Shown: positions 6,166 to 13,917 of the stretch, piece after piece
Layout: every line of letters begins with the position of its first letter
Position numbering within the stretch: the first letter of the stretch is position 1
Source of the DNA: a virus
Direction: 5' to 3' (one strand)
IMG/VR virus record: IMGVR_UViG_3300042691_045931
Coordinates: 1 to 21,721 of that record
DNA length: 21,721 nucleotides
Program-made: the position numbers and the translations under genes
The notes under the pieces: generated by a model
Told to the model about the DNA's origin: nothing
Databases searched by the model: none
The model's input: the letters and a program-made list of their open reading frames with translations, nothing else

Positions 6166-9100
6166 ATGAGTACCATCAACTCTATCGTCTTTCAATCCAA
6201 TATTCTCGTAGCCTCTATCAGCGTCGCTATCATCGCAGGTGCTCCTACTACACGACGTGTAGGCCCTGGTCGCCGCGCTCAGCAGATAGCGAGCCGTCGC
6301 GCTAATCGCGTAGTACGCCGTCGCTCTCGTCGTATAGCGTCAGCCGGCCGCCCCATCCGCTCTCTACCTCAAAGTCAACGTCCCTGCGTTGTAAAATCAG
6401 CACGACGTGCGCTACGTCGTGCCGCAGCTGCCGCAGCTTCAGCCGCCCGCAAACCCGTATTACGTAACCGTAACGTCGTAGACAAACTTGTCTTACGACA
6501 ACGTAAGGCCAAACCTATACTGCGCGCTGTCAGCGCAGTATTTGCGCGTCCCTCGCGTTCTATTAGCACCGGCGCTAAAGCCGTTGCTACCGTAAATAAT
6601 GCTGCTGATAGTATTATCGCTGCCCTCGACCAAGGCCGCGTAAACTACCGCGGCAACGGCCGCACGTGTGTAGGCAAGAAGTACAAAACTAAAAACGCTA
6701 AAGCCGTTTTAGCGATAACTAAAGCTGCTAAAGCTACTGATAAAGCAGCACGCGTTAAACGCTGTATGAGCGTTGTAGTACCAGAATTACCAAGTGATGT
6801 ACTGGCTTGCCGCATGAGAATCGTAGGCAAACTATGCGGTGTGACCTTTGTACAAGGGGACATAGCGTCTTATTGTGACAATGTCGTTACTGTACCTTCA
6901 TTCGAAGATATATACGCGATAACTCACGAGCTTGTCCACCACTGCCAAGCTCTAGGTCTTACTGAAGACCTAGATATAGCTCTGGTGTCTGAGGCCGCTA
7001 TTGGCGCGGGCTCGGCTCAATGGCATGACACTAAATCTTACTACGAAGGTACTGAACACGAGAACGACGAATACGAAGCAGCTCTGCTTATGTACGACCC
7101 GGCATTAGTGGCCCGCCTCTTATGCACTCACTACCTCATGACCGCGTTTGTAGAAAGCGGGGCACCTGGTCCTGATGATATATGGATGGATGTAGTAGAT
7201 AGTTTAGATCCTGCGATTTGTCGTGAAGTCGTAGGTCTCGATGATCGCGTACTCGATTATAAAACCTATGGCGAATATGCTGAAGCCGTTGGATATGATG
7301 ACACTAATACGTTATTAGACTGGGAATTTGTCTTTAACAATAGTGTCAACAACGATAATGCTGTTGCGCTAACCATTCAAGCAATTGATGGTCTTATTGG
7401 TGCGGCGCCCGCAGCAGTAACTCCTACCCACCCGCTCTCTAACATAGGAGCCCCTACTAAGGGGTTAGAGAGTGATAGCTCCTCTAACAATACCACCAAC
7501 ACTAGCACTACCATGAAGAGCATTATCGAGATGTTAATTCCTGACCCTAGTACTCTCGGTGGAGTCGTGTCTCCTAAGCAGGAGGCGCGCATCACAGCAG
7601 CTCGTAAAGAGTTAACCCGCTTGTTTGGGGCTAATAACTTCGACCTTCTGCCTGAAGGTCCGATTCTCTATGTCGTATCTGGTTACAACCGTATGTGTAA
7701 GAAGTTCCTTGCGCTTCTAGACCATCGGGTTGTTTACACCACGGATTCTAAAATGAATCCTAAGGTCATTAACTTAGGTGTAACTAAGTCTATTCCCTAT
7801 GAAGACGACAAGCATACCTATACTACTAAGACCGAATGCTTAGTTAGCATGTATAGTGAGCACTTCCTCACTAAGTTAGCCACGTGGTCTGGTGACGATT
7901 TAGCCGCTCTTGTAGGCTGTCTATGTGTCAAGCAGCATCGTACTGTTAGTGTTGAGGGCCCCTGTGTGGTTATCAAAGGTAATAACCGCAGCACTACTTT
8001 CAACTTTAGTACAGGTAGCGTCAATGATGGTCGTCAGAGTCGCATCGCTAATGAACTCGTTAAAGTCGGAGGCAAAGACTACAGTGGTCGTGTAGCCCTT
8101 GTGGCGCTCTGTATGAAGGTAGCGTATAACGCCACTGGTGCGCGTGCTATCCTCAATGAGGTAACTAACCTGTGGCGCGAGGACATCAACTACGGCGCTC
8201 AGCCTAAAGAGGGTCAATCTCTATTTGAGATTAATCGCTGTATGTCCCGTCCTGTAGCGTTCAAGCCTTGGGATAAGGCCTTCCCCTTCCTGCAAGTGGA
8301 GAACGTTGGCCTCGCACCCAGCGATCTTGAATTGTCGCTCAAAGCCAATGTCATAGCAGCACCTGATAAATACAATGCAAAATGGATCGCTGTAGGTAAG
8401 GGTGCCAAGGCCATGTTCCTCGGACTTAAGGATAGTAAGATATACTCCATCCATGATTTTAGCAAGCCCACTAAGGTGTACAACCGTCCGCCTAGCTCGG
8501 GTAAATACACTCGTGCTGAGATTATAGATCGTCGTGATAGTCTACTTCGCGTTGATTTAGGTGATGGTAACTATAGTTGTGGTGGTGGCCTCTATCTACG
8601 CACCGCATTCACCAATAGCCGCTTTGGCTTTGGCAGTGGTGTTGCTGCTATACGCCGCGACCTTGAGTTCGAATACACCGTACCGAAGACCATTACTAAG
8701 GAGTTTCACGTACTCCGTATTCCTAGCTCAGTTCGCGCTCTTATGGCTGCTGATCTAGATGACCCCACGAGTAAACTCATGGAAGTCATCGAAGGCAAGA
8801 TAGAGAAAGCGAAGGGCCAGGTTTATGCTCCTGGTAACTCTATCATTAGCATTATGCAGGGCAAGTACTGCATAGTGAAGAACGAGACATTCGCGCAGGA
8901 CATCCGCGTAATAGGCGGGACTGTCACGCGTAATGGCGTCGAGGGCCGCGCTGATAGCGTCACTATTCGACTTGAGACCGAGATGGTGGGGCGCGACCAA
9001 GCCCTCAAACTCCGCGGTCTAGGTAAGAAGCTTACCACTCTTCCCTATGACGTTGAGGGACTATCTCAACCCTGGGATATCATCCTAAATAACGAGACCA

Positions 9101-11262
9101 CCAAGGGATGGCCCGCGCTCATAGAGATGTTCGCCATTGAGAAGGGGGGCTGCACCTATACTCCCGAAGGTGCGCTTCTCACCATCGATGATACTGGTGA
9201 AGTTATTGATCTTATGACTAAGAGTAATACCTTTACTGAGTGGGCTCAAGCCAAACTGGCTACTGATGATACTGGAGCCAGTGTTAAAGAGGTCATCTCC
9301 TTTGATATGGCCCGCGACCTGTGGGATTCCATCTCCTCCGTAGTAACTAACGATGACATCAAGGTAATCGACATCGACGATACCAGCGTCCGTATCGAAG
9401 AAACAGTAGAGGTTATATACGGCTATCTGCCATACGATATCGAGATAGCCACTCCTCGTGAGTCCGTAGCATTCTCCAAAATGACTATGGAGCAGATAGG
9501 TATTGTGGCTCTACAGAACCGCGGTTGGGGCGAAGCGCTCATGGAGGAGGTTAAATACGATAACGTCATGTCCATAGTTAGTATGATCACATCTAAGGAA
9601 TGTGATGCTTGTATTAACATCAGCACTACTGAGGGGCGTGACCATCTACGGGACATTATCGGCGTAGTTAACAACTATGTTTCTGATAGCACCCCTGGCA
9701 GTGACCGCAATCTGCTAGATCGTTTTGCTACCGTCTACCCCGATGGAGTGGATATCGTTGCTCAGAATAACGGTAATGAAGTCTCTCTTCATATCAATGG
9801 TAAGGCCCTAAGCGCGTTCGGTACCTTCTCTGGCGCCTCCGCTACTGGTATTATGCTAGACCTCTTGACACTGTTGGCCTACGTTACTGATGTAGGAATT
9901 GAAGACCAAAGCGGTTTGGATAGTAAAATCTACTCCATGACCGCTAAGGTCAGCCGCGGTTTACGCACATGGTGTAACACCATGGTTAAATCCAAAGGCA
10001 TTATGAAGAGTATGGCCCGCGCTGGCGATGTGGTCGTTGGTAAGGTCAAGACCAGCTATAGCCCCTTGCTCCATAGCGCTGATGGCGTGCCTGTAATTCT
10101 CATGCACCCCAATTGCCCTATGGTACGTATGCTTGGCATCGAAGAAGGTCAGGTTATTGGGATACAACGGACTCCTATGGGCTTCGTCCTATGCGGCCGC
10201 GTTAAGTTATCTACTACCGATGCCTTCGTCGCACACTACACAGTCAACCCTCTCCTATGGCACGCCGTTAACGAAGGCGATGCTGATGGTGACCAGTGCG
10301 GCGGCATTAATGCTCACAAATACGGTATCGACGCTGAGAGTGCCCTCACTATCAATGCTAGTCTCATGGGCATAGGCGGCTACTTCTACTGCTACGAAGC
10401 AGATGACCTGCCGTTCTTCGCCTTCATGAGCTATGAAGATAAGATAGGCAAGAAATCCCTCACTAAGTGGGATAAGCCTGTAGCTACTGCTATCGCTGTC
10501 GATAAGTACGTCAGCGACGCTGCTGAGGTGCACACGCATTATAAAGTAGCCGTAGGTGTTGGCTATGGTATCTGTTCTGCACTTGCCTTCCAAACCTGGG
10601 ATAGTATGTACCGTGCTAGCGGCGTCGATACCGACGCACTTAAAGCGTGTGTTATCGCCTGGCGTTTCGTCTATGAAAGCATGGGTCTCGGGGGCTATAC
10701 CCCTGAGGCTAAGATCTTCATGGCTACTTTAGTGCAAGCAGCCCGCGCCTGGGCTGCTGGCGTACCTATGTATAAGTCGTCGCAGGACGGGTTATACTAC
10801 TCTGCCAATTCCACTAAGCTTTTGGATACGGATCGCCAAGGAGGTGGTGTACCTCCTGCTCGGGCTATGGCTGACCTTATGCCCGCTAAGCTGGCTAAGG
10901 AGCCCGCGGTAATCTACCAGCTTATAAAGGCCCGCGCCCGTACTCTCACATACGGTGCTCTCGAACGGGGCAACTTCGCTCGCGAGAGCCTTATCATGTC
11001 ATCTGCCATATACGGAGCCTTCCGTCGTACTGGCCAGGGCCATGATCCTGTGGTTCCTATGACCCAGGATGACGCAGCCAGTTATGGCGCTGATGATATC
11101 GTCCCCGTTAGTGTGTTCGACATGGTAAGTGAGTTCCAACTCTCTAACTATGTCAGGAACCCTCAACTTAAGCAGCTGTTGGAAATCGCAACTGTTGTAC
11201 ATCTCGACCTCGGCGACTATAAACTAGAACTCGCTGAAGCTGAAGATCATCCTGATTTCTAA
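6166..11262 (+). CDS. Zincin metallopeptidase fused to a single-chain two-barrel RNA polymerase, 1698 aa
   Basis: The order of domains is as follows. Residues 10-27 are hydrophobic, and about 28-140 are Arg/Ala-rich and disordered. A zincin domain has HELVHH (H254, E255, H258) and a probable third ligand in EHENDEYEA (297-305). A Ser/Thr/Asn-rich linker (about 420-450) ends at an internal Met450. The polymerase follows. Near residues 943-975, KLRGLGKKL (K948, R950, K954, K955) and DIILN (from D971) match the beta-subunit barrel (HGNKG and DIVLNP in bacterial RNAP). At about 1330-1380, VIGIQRTPM, VNPLLW and NEGDADGDQ match the beta-prime barrel; D1372, D1374 and D1376 would bind the catalytic magnesium. 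The single chain recalls YonO-type and crAss-like phage polymerases. The peptidase is not part of those as I know them. It may cleave the precursor at the linker or act on a host protein. No SD precedes the ATG at 6166. Confidence 0.85.
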   Translation: MSTINSIVFQSNILVASISVAIIAGAPTTRRVGPGRRAQQIASRRANRVVRRRSRRIASAGRPIRSLPQSQRPCVVKSARRALRRAAAAAASAARKPVLRNRNVVDKLVLRQRKAKPILRAVSAVFARPSRSISTGAKAVATVNNAADSIIAALDQGRVNYRGNGRTCVGKKYKTKNAKAVLAITKAAKATDKAARVKRCMSVVVPELPSDVLACRMRIVGKLCGVTFVQGDIASYCDNVVTVPSFEDIYAITHELVHHCQALGLTEDLDIALVSEAAIGAGSAQWHDTKSYYEGTEHENDEYEAALLMYDPALVARLLCTHYLMTAFVESGAPGPDDIWMDVVDSLDPAICREVVGLDDRVLDYKTYGEYAEAVGYDDTNTLLDWEFVFNNSVNNDNAVALTIQAIDGLIGAAPAAVTPTHPLSNIGAPTKGLESDSSSNNTTNTSTTMKSIIEMLIPDPSTLGGVVSPKQEARITAARKELTRLFGANNFDLLPEGPILYVVSGYNRMCKKFLALLDHRVVYTTDSKMNPKVINLGVTKSIPYEDDKHTYTTKTECLVSMYSEHFLTKLATWSGDDLAALVGCLCVKQHRTVSVEGPCVVIKGNNRSTTFNFSTGSVNDGRQSRIANELVKVGGKDYSGRVALVALCMKVAYNATGARAILNEVTNLWREDINYGAQPKEGQSLFEINRCMSRPVAFKPWDKAFPFLQVENVGLAPSDLELSLKANVIAAPDKYNAKWIAVGKGAKAMFLGLKDSKIYSIHDFSKPTKVYNRPPSSGKYTRAEIIDRRDSLLRVDLGDGNYSCGGGLYLRTAFTNSRFGFGSGVAAIRRDLEFEYTVPKTITKEFHVLRIPSSVRALMAADLDDPTSKLMEVIEGKIEKAKGQVYAPGNSIISIMQGKYCIVKNETFAQDIRVIGGTVTRNGVEGRADSVTIRLETEMVGRDQALKLRGLGKKLTTLPYDVEGLSQPWDIILNNETTKGWPALIEMFAIEKGGCTYTPEGALLTIDDTGEVIDLMTKSNTFTEWAQAKLATDDTGASVKEVISFDMARDLWDSISSVVTNDDIKVIDIDDTSVRIEETVEVIYGYLPYDIEIATPRESVAFSKMTMEQIGIVALQNRGWGEALMEEVKYDNVMSIVSMITSKECDACINISTTEGRDHLRDIIGVVNNYVSDSTPGSDRNLLDRFATVYPDGVDIVAQNNGNEVSLHINGKALSAFGTFSGASATGIMLDLLTLLAYVTDVGIEDQSGLDSKIYSMTAKVSRGLRTWCNTMVKSKGIMKSMARAGDVVVGKVKTSYSPLLHSADGVPVILMHPNCPMVRMLGIEEGQVIGIQRTPMGFVLCGRVKLSTTDAFVAHYTVNPLLWHAVNEGDADGDQCGGINAHKYGIDAESALTINASLMGIGGYFYCYEADDLPFFAFMSYEDKIGKKSLTKWDKPVATAIAVDKYVSDAAEVHTHYKVAVGVGYGICSALAFQTWDSMYRASGVDTDALKACVIAWRFVYESMGLGGYTPEAKIFMATLVQAARAWAAGVPMYKSSQDGLYYSANSTKLLDTDRQGGGVPPARAMADLMPAKLAKEPAVIYQLIKARARTLTYGALERGNFARESLIMSSAIYGAFRRTGQGHDPVVPMTQDDAASYGADDIVPVSVFDMVSEFQLSNYVRNPQLKQLLEIATVVHLDLGDYKLELAEAEDHPDF

Positions 11263-11287
11263 TTACAATGGGGTCATATGACCCCTG

Positions 11288-11320
11288 GGGGCCACCTGGC
11301 CCCTTTTTCTTTTAGTGGAG
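11288..11320 (+). promoter_or_regulatory. Module K: terminator and box after the polymerase gene
   Basis: Stem ggggcca (11288-11294) pairs with tggcccc (11297-11303), followed by T-run and the box cttttagtgga (11309-11319). The next start codon is about 450 bases away, so transcription from this box would first cross the repeat region 11350-11730, giving a noncoding RNA or a long leader. Confidence 0.6.
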
Positions 11321-11766
11321 CTCTTCCCTCCATATGATAGGTAGTATCTAATATTGCTCATGACAGCGAATGTTACTAGCGGCGGCTTATGCCCGTGACG
11401 GCGAACTCTATTAGCGGTGGCAATAAACTATCTGTTATGCGTACTCCCTAAGCACCCAGCAAGAGCTGCGTTAGTTTCATTAGCCACTCCCTTTCAGAAG
11501 AGCTATTGTCGCGATAGCTACCATAGCTATACTAGCCACTCCCCAACGGAGGAGCTTATGGTACTCGAGCTGCGAAAGTAGCCAGTGCCACTCCCCAACA
11601 GAGGGGCTTGTGTCGCACTAGTCGTGATAACTACTATAGCTGCACTAGCTGCTCTAGCCACTCCGTTGGGGAGGGCCTATGGTACTCGAGCTGCGAAAGT
11701 AGTCGATACCACTCCCCAACGGAGGGATATAACCTCTAATTACTCATTATTACCTATTAGCTAGCC
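11321..11766 (+). repeat. Noncoding region with repeated CCACTCC hairpin units
   Basis: No credible gene lies here. A short unit starting CCACTCC occurs at 11484, 11536, 11588, 11658 and 11709; its core CTCCCCAACGGAG can fold as a ctcc/ggag stem. In the 11658 copy the core is reverse-complemented (CTCCGTTGGGGAG) while the flanks keep their direction. The 11536 and 11658 copies are followed by the same 25 bases (begin ATGGTACTCGAG), giving a repeat of about 120 bases. It could be a structured RNA, a long 5' leader for the gene at 11767, or a protein-binding or replication site. Confidence 0.6.
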
Positions 11767-12465
11767 ATGAGAACAACACAACGCACCGCCAAAACCACCG
11801 CAGGAACCACCGCCAAAACCACTACTACTCTATCCCCTATAGAAGCATTCAAAGCAGCGGTAGCAGAACCTAAACCACAGGAATCCAAAGCGCAACTGCT
11901 TTTCTCAATAGCGTTTACAACTAAGTTCCTTCCAGAACGCTTTTGGAACAAAGAATGCTCCGACGGAACCGTCCGGCTAGTAGGCACAGTCACGCGGACT
12001 AACAATATTACCCGCCAGGGTTTCCCAATTGCTAACGACCAGCTTGTTGATATGACAGTTGAAGTCCGGGTAACACCGGACCAATTTGAGATTATCTCTG
12101 ATGGCGCTGAAGGCATGGTAGGAGCGGGCTTATCCGTTCTCTTCGAGGTCGGGGAGCCCATCTTATCCGAACTCACCGTAAACGGTGAGGAAGTCAATAG
12201 CATTGTCTTTTACGCTATGGCCTTGGTAGGCATGGAGGTCAATCATACTTCCATTAGCGGCCGAGGCTTTGATTCAAAGAATGAGATGGATAACTGGTTC
12301 TCAAAGGCGCGGTCTCAGAATAATGCTCGGCAGAAGCGCCGGCAAGTAGAGCGCACTGCTCGGCTACAAGCAACACAAGCTGCACAAGCTGTTGTCGCTG
12401 CTGCAAATAACGATGCAGAGTGGGCGGCGACGACCCCTGCCGCAAGCACCAATCCTATGGACTAG
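11767..12465 (+). CDS. Unknown protein with Thr/Lys-rich start and basic C-terminal helix, 232 aa
   Basis: The protein begins with a disordered Thr/Ala/Lys segment (residues 1-24). A folded, beta-rich middle (about 42-160) has the stretches VRLVGTVTR, LVDMTVEVRV and LTVNGEEV. A basic helix (about 176-200, QKRRQVERTARL) and an Ala/Gln-rich tail ending TNPMD follow. The general plan (disordered start, beta domain, basic helix, flexible tail) matches the protein at 5366, but I see no residue-level homology. No SD precedes the ATG (GCTAGCCATGAG), as with 5366 and 6166. Its location after the polymerase and after module K suggests the same functional set. It could be a nucleic acid-binding partner, but this is inference. 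Confidence 0.8.
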   Translation: MRTTQRTAKTTAGTTAKTTTTLSPIEAFKAAVAEPKPQESKAQLLFSIAFTTKFLPERFWNKECSDGTVRLVGTVTRTNNITRQGFPIANDQLVDMTVEVRVTPDQFEIISDGAEGMVGAGLSVLFEVGEPILSELTVNGEEVNSIVFYAMALVGMEVNHTSISGRGFDSKNEMDNWFSKARSQNNARQKRRQVERTARLQATQAAQAVVAAANNDAEWAATTPAASTNPMD

Positions 12466-12470
12466 TAATT

Positions 12471-12554
12471 AGCCGACCTTATCGGAGGTCGGCTGATATA
12501 CGCCTCTCTATTAATAGAGAGGCGTATATATCGTTCTACTACAGAGAGAAGGAA
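12471..12554 (+). promoter_or_regulatory. Leader with hairpin and 34-bp perfect palindrome
   Basis: Stem agccgacct (12471-12479) pairs with aggtcggct (12486-12494), followed at once by a perfect 34-bp palindrome (12496-12529, centre TTAA). Then come a shared CTACTACAGAGAGAA stretch and the purine-rich GAGAGAAGGA before the ATG. The same arrangement, with a different palindrome, precedes the gene at 13517. A bidirectional terminator or an operator is possible. Confidence 0.6.
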
Positions 12555-13415
12555 ATGAACGCTATACCACACACAATAATATCTAGACAGGGCGTCGAAC
12601 AGAATAGAAGACAGTTTAAAGAACAACCCTTCGGGGAAGATTTGGGCAATGGCATCACCTTAGAAATGGTTGCCATCCCGGGGGGAACTTTCCTGATGGG
12701 TTCATCGCCAAATGAGAAAGATAGTTACGATGATGAACGCCCTCAACATGAGGTTACTGTCTCCACCTTTTTCATGGGTAAATACCCCATCACCCAGGCT
12801 CAGTGGAAAGAGGTTGCCTCTCGCACAGATTTAAAAGTTAAACAAGACCTTAATCTCAACCCGGCCCATTTTAAAGACCGTCCCGATAGTGATCGCCGCC
12901 CCGTAGAACAAGTCAACTGGTACGATGCCGTTGAATTTTGTGCGAGATTATCGAAACTGACGGGAAGGGAATACCGACTACCGAGTGAAGCGGAATGGGA
13001 ATACGCTTGTCGTGCTGGAACCACCCCCCCATTTCACTTTGGGGAAACCATTACGGGGGAATTGGCTAACTACCGTGCCAGCTATACCTACGCTGGAGAA
13101 CCGAAGGGAGAATATCGAGAAGAAACGACTCCCGTGGGACAATTTCCCCCCAATGCCTTCGGACTGTGCGATATGCATGGCAATGTCTGGAAATGGTGCG
13201 CCGATACTTGGCATGATAATTATGATGGTGCGCCGACGGATGGCAGTGCTTGGATAGAAAATGAGGATGATAATCATTCTTCTCTGCGGGGCGGTTCCTG
13301 GGGCTTCAATCCTGATAGCTGCCGTTCCGCGATTCGCGGCAGCAGCAACCGCCGCGACGTCTGCGGCAACGATGGCGGTTTTCGGGTGGTCTGCGTATTC
13401 AGAAGAACTCCCTAA
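12555..13415 (+). CDS. FGE-sulfatase/C-lectin fold protein, probable DGR target, 286 aa
   Basis: After about 20 residues shared with the following gene (NAIPHTIISRQGVEQNRRQF), the protein is a typical cyanobacterial FGE-sulfatase domain. It has MVAIPGGTFLMG, DDERPQHEVTV, YRLPSEAEWEYACRAGT, FGLCDMHGNVWKW and the C-terminal LRGGSW (from L244) ... CRSAIR ... GFRVV. Enzymatic FGEs make formylglycine in sulfatases. In this lectin-like subgroup the fold instead displays a variable ligand surface, diversified by a DGR reverse transcriptase. The codons at the exposed positions (13302-13376) almost all end in C or T, as expected if they derive from AAC/AAT in a template repeat. No reverse transcriptase or template repeat is in this window. 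The ATG at 12555 follows GAGAGAAGGA. Its codon use differs from the flanking genes, which suggests capture from a host. Confidence 0.85.
   Translation: MNAIPHTIISRQGVEQNRRQFKEQPFGEDLGNGITLEMVAIPGGTFLMGSSPNEKDSYDDERPQHEVTVSTFFMGKYPITQAQWKEVASRTDLKVKQDLNLNPAHFKDRPDSDRRPVEQVNWYDAVEFCARLSKLTGREYRLPSEAEWEYACRAGTTPPFHFGETITGELANYRASYTYAGEPKGEYREETTPVGQFPPNAFGLCDMHGNVWKWCADTWHDNYDGAPTDGSAWIENEDDNHSSLRGGSWGFNPDSCRSAIRGSSNRRDVCGNDGGFRVVCVFRRTP
13287..13394 (+). other. Putative DGR variable repeat (VR)
   Basis: This covers the RGGSW-to-FRVVC segment of the preceding gene. Framework codons (CGG GGC GGT TCC TGG, TGC CGT TCC GCG, TTT CGG GTG GTC TGC) alternate with sites coding G, F, N, D, S, I, V and C, whose codons all have a pyrimidine third base (GGC, TTC, AAT, GAT, AGC, ATT, GTC, TGC). 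That is the pattern left by adenine-specific mutagenesis of AAY codons. The template repeat is not present here. Confidence 0.6.
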
Positions 13416-13442
13416 CCCTTTTTCCTTGATGGAATAGTAATC

Positions 13443-13516
13443 AGCCGACCTTTGATAAGGCCGGCTGAGCCCTTCTACTAGTAGAGGACGTATATACCGT
13501 ACTACAGAGAGAACAA
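13443..13516 (+). promoter_or_regulatory. Leader with hairpin and palindrome, paralogous to 12471-12554
   Basis: Stem agccgacc (13443-13450) pairs with ggccggct (13459-13466), followed by palindrome TCTACTAGTAGA (13474-13485), GTATATACCGT and CTACAGAGAGAA before the ATG at 13517. Layout and flanks match the leader of the FGE gene, but the palindrome arms differ. An orphan box-like stretch (ccctttttccttgatgg, 13416-13432) lies just upstream without a GC stem. Confidence 0.55.
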
Positions 13517-13891
13517 ATGACATTAATCAACGCAACCCCTCACTCTATCACCCTCGTCTCTAGAGAGGGCGTCGAACAGGACAATAGAAGACAGTTTCTT
13601 GCTGAAACTGTTGAAATTCTGAGAGAGATACCTCCGTCGGGGATTCTCGCACGAGTTTCAATGGTCAACTTCCCTGCGGGGGAGATCGATGGTATTGCCA
13701 TCGAGTCCGTCACTTACGGAGAGATCGAAGGACTACCAGAACCCCAGGAAGGGGTTTATTACATTGTATCTGGGTTAGCGGCCGCCGCGGCCGCTAAGAT
13801 AGGTCGCGTGGACTGTTTAGCCCCCGGCGCGCTAGTTCGGGATAAAAAGACAGGCGTAATTCTAGGTTGTCTGTTTTTACAAGTATCCTAG
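13517..13891 (+). CDS. NATPH-type conserved phage/plasmid protein, 124 aa
   Basis: The N-terminus INATPHSITLV and the later segments PPSGILARVS, YGEIEGLPEPQEGVYYIVSG, and LAPGALVRDKKTGVILG match a family of about 110-130 residue proteins found in phages and bacterial mobile DNA (typical start NLTPH or NATPH), whose function is unknown to me. The length agrees, so this is the intact version of the module whose first 20 or so codons also head the FGE gene. A poly-alanine stretch (GLAAAAAAK, near residue 90) is encoded by a GC-rich 21-bp inverted repeat (cggccg core, around 13777-13800), which is odd for an otherwise conserved helix. The start follows AGAGAGAA. Confidence 0.8.
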   Translation: MTLINATPHSITLVSREGVEQDNRRQFLAETVEILREIPPSGILARVSMVNFPAGEIDGIAIESVTYGEIEGLPEPQEGVYYIVSGLAAAAAAKIGRVDCLAPGALVRDKKTGVILGCLFLQVS

Positions 13892-13917
13892 ATTAGTTTC
13901 AATATTAAATAGAGATC

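Noticed and set aside
11360-11398. 12-codon leader peptide starting at 11360
   Set aside because: No SD and no regulatory codon run; not distinguishable from chance.
12420-12554. N-terminal extension of the FGE gene upstream of 12555
   Set aside because: It would run back into the 3' end of the previous gene and through the palindrome; the ATG at 12555 follows GAGAGAAGGA and matches the start of the paralogous gene.
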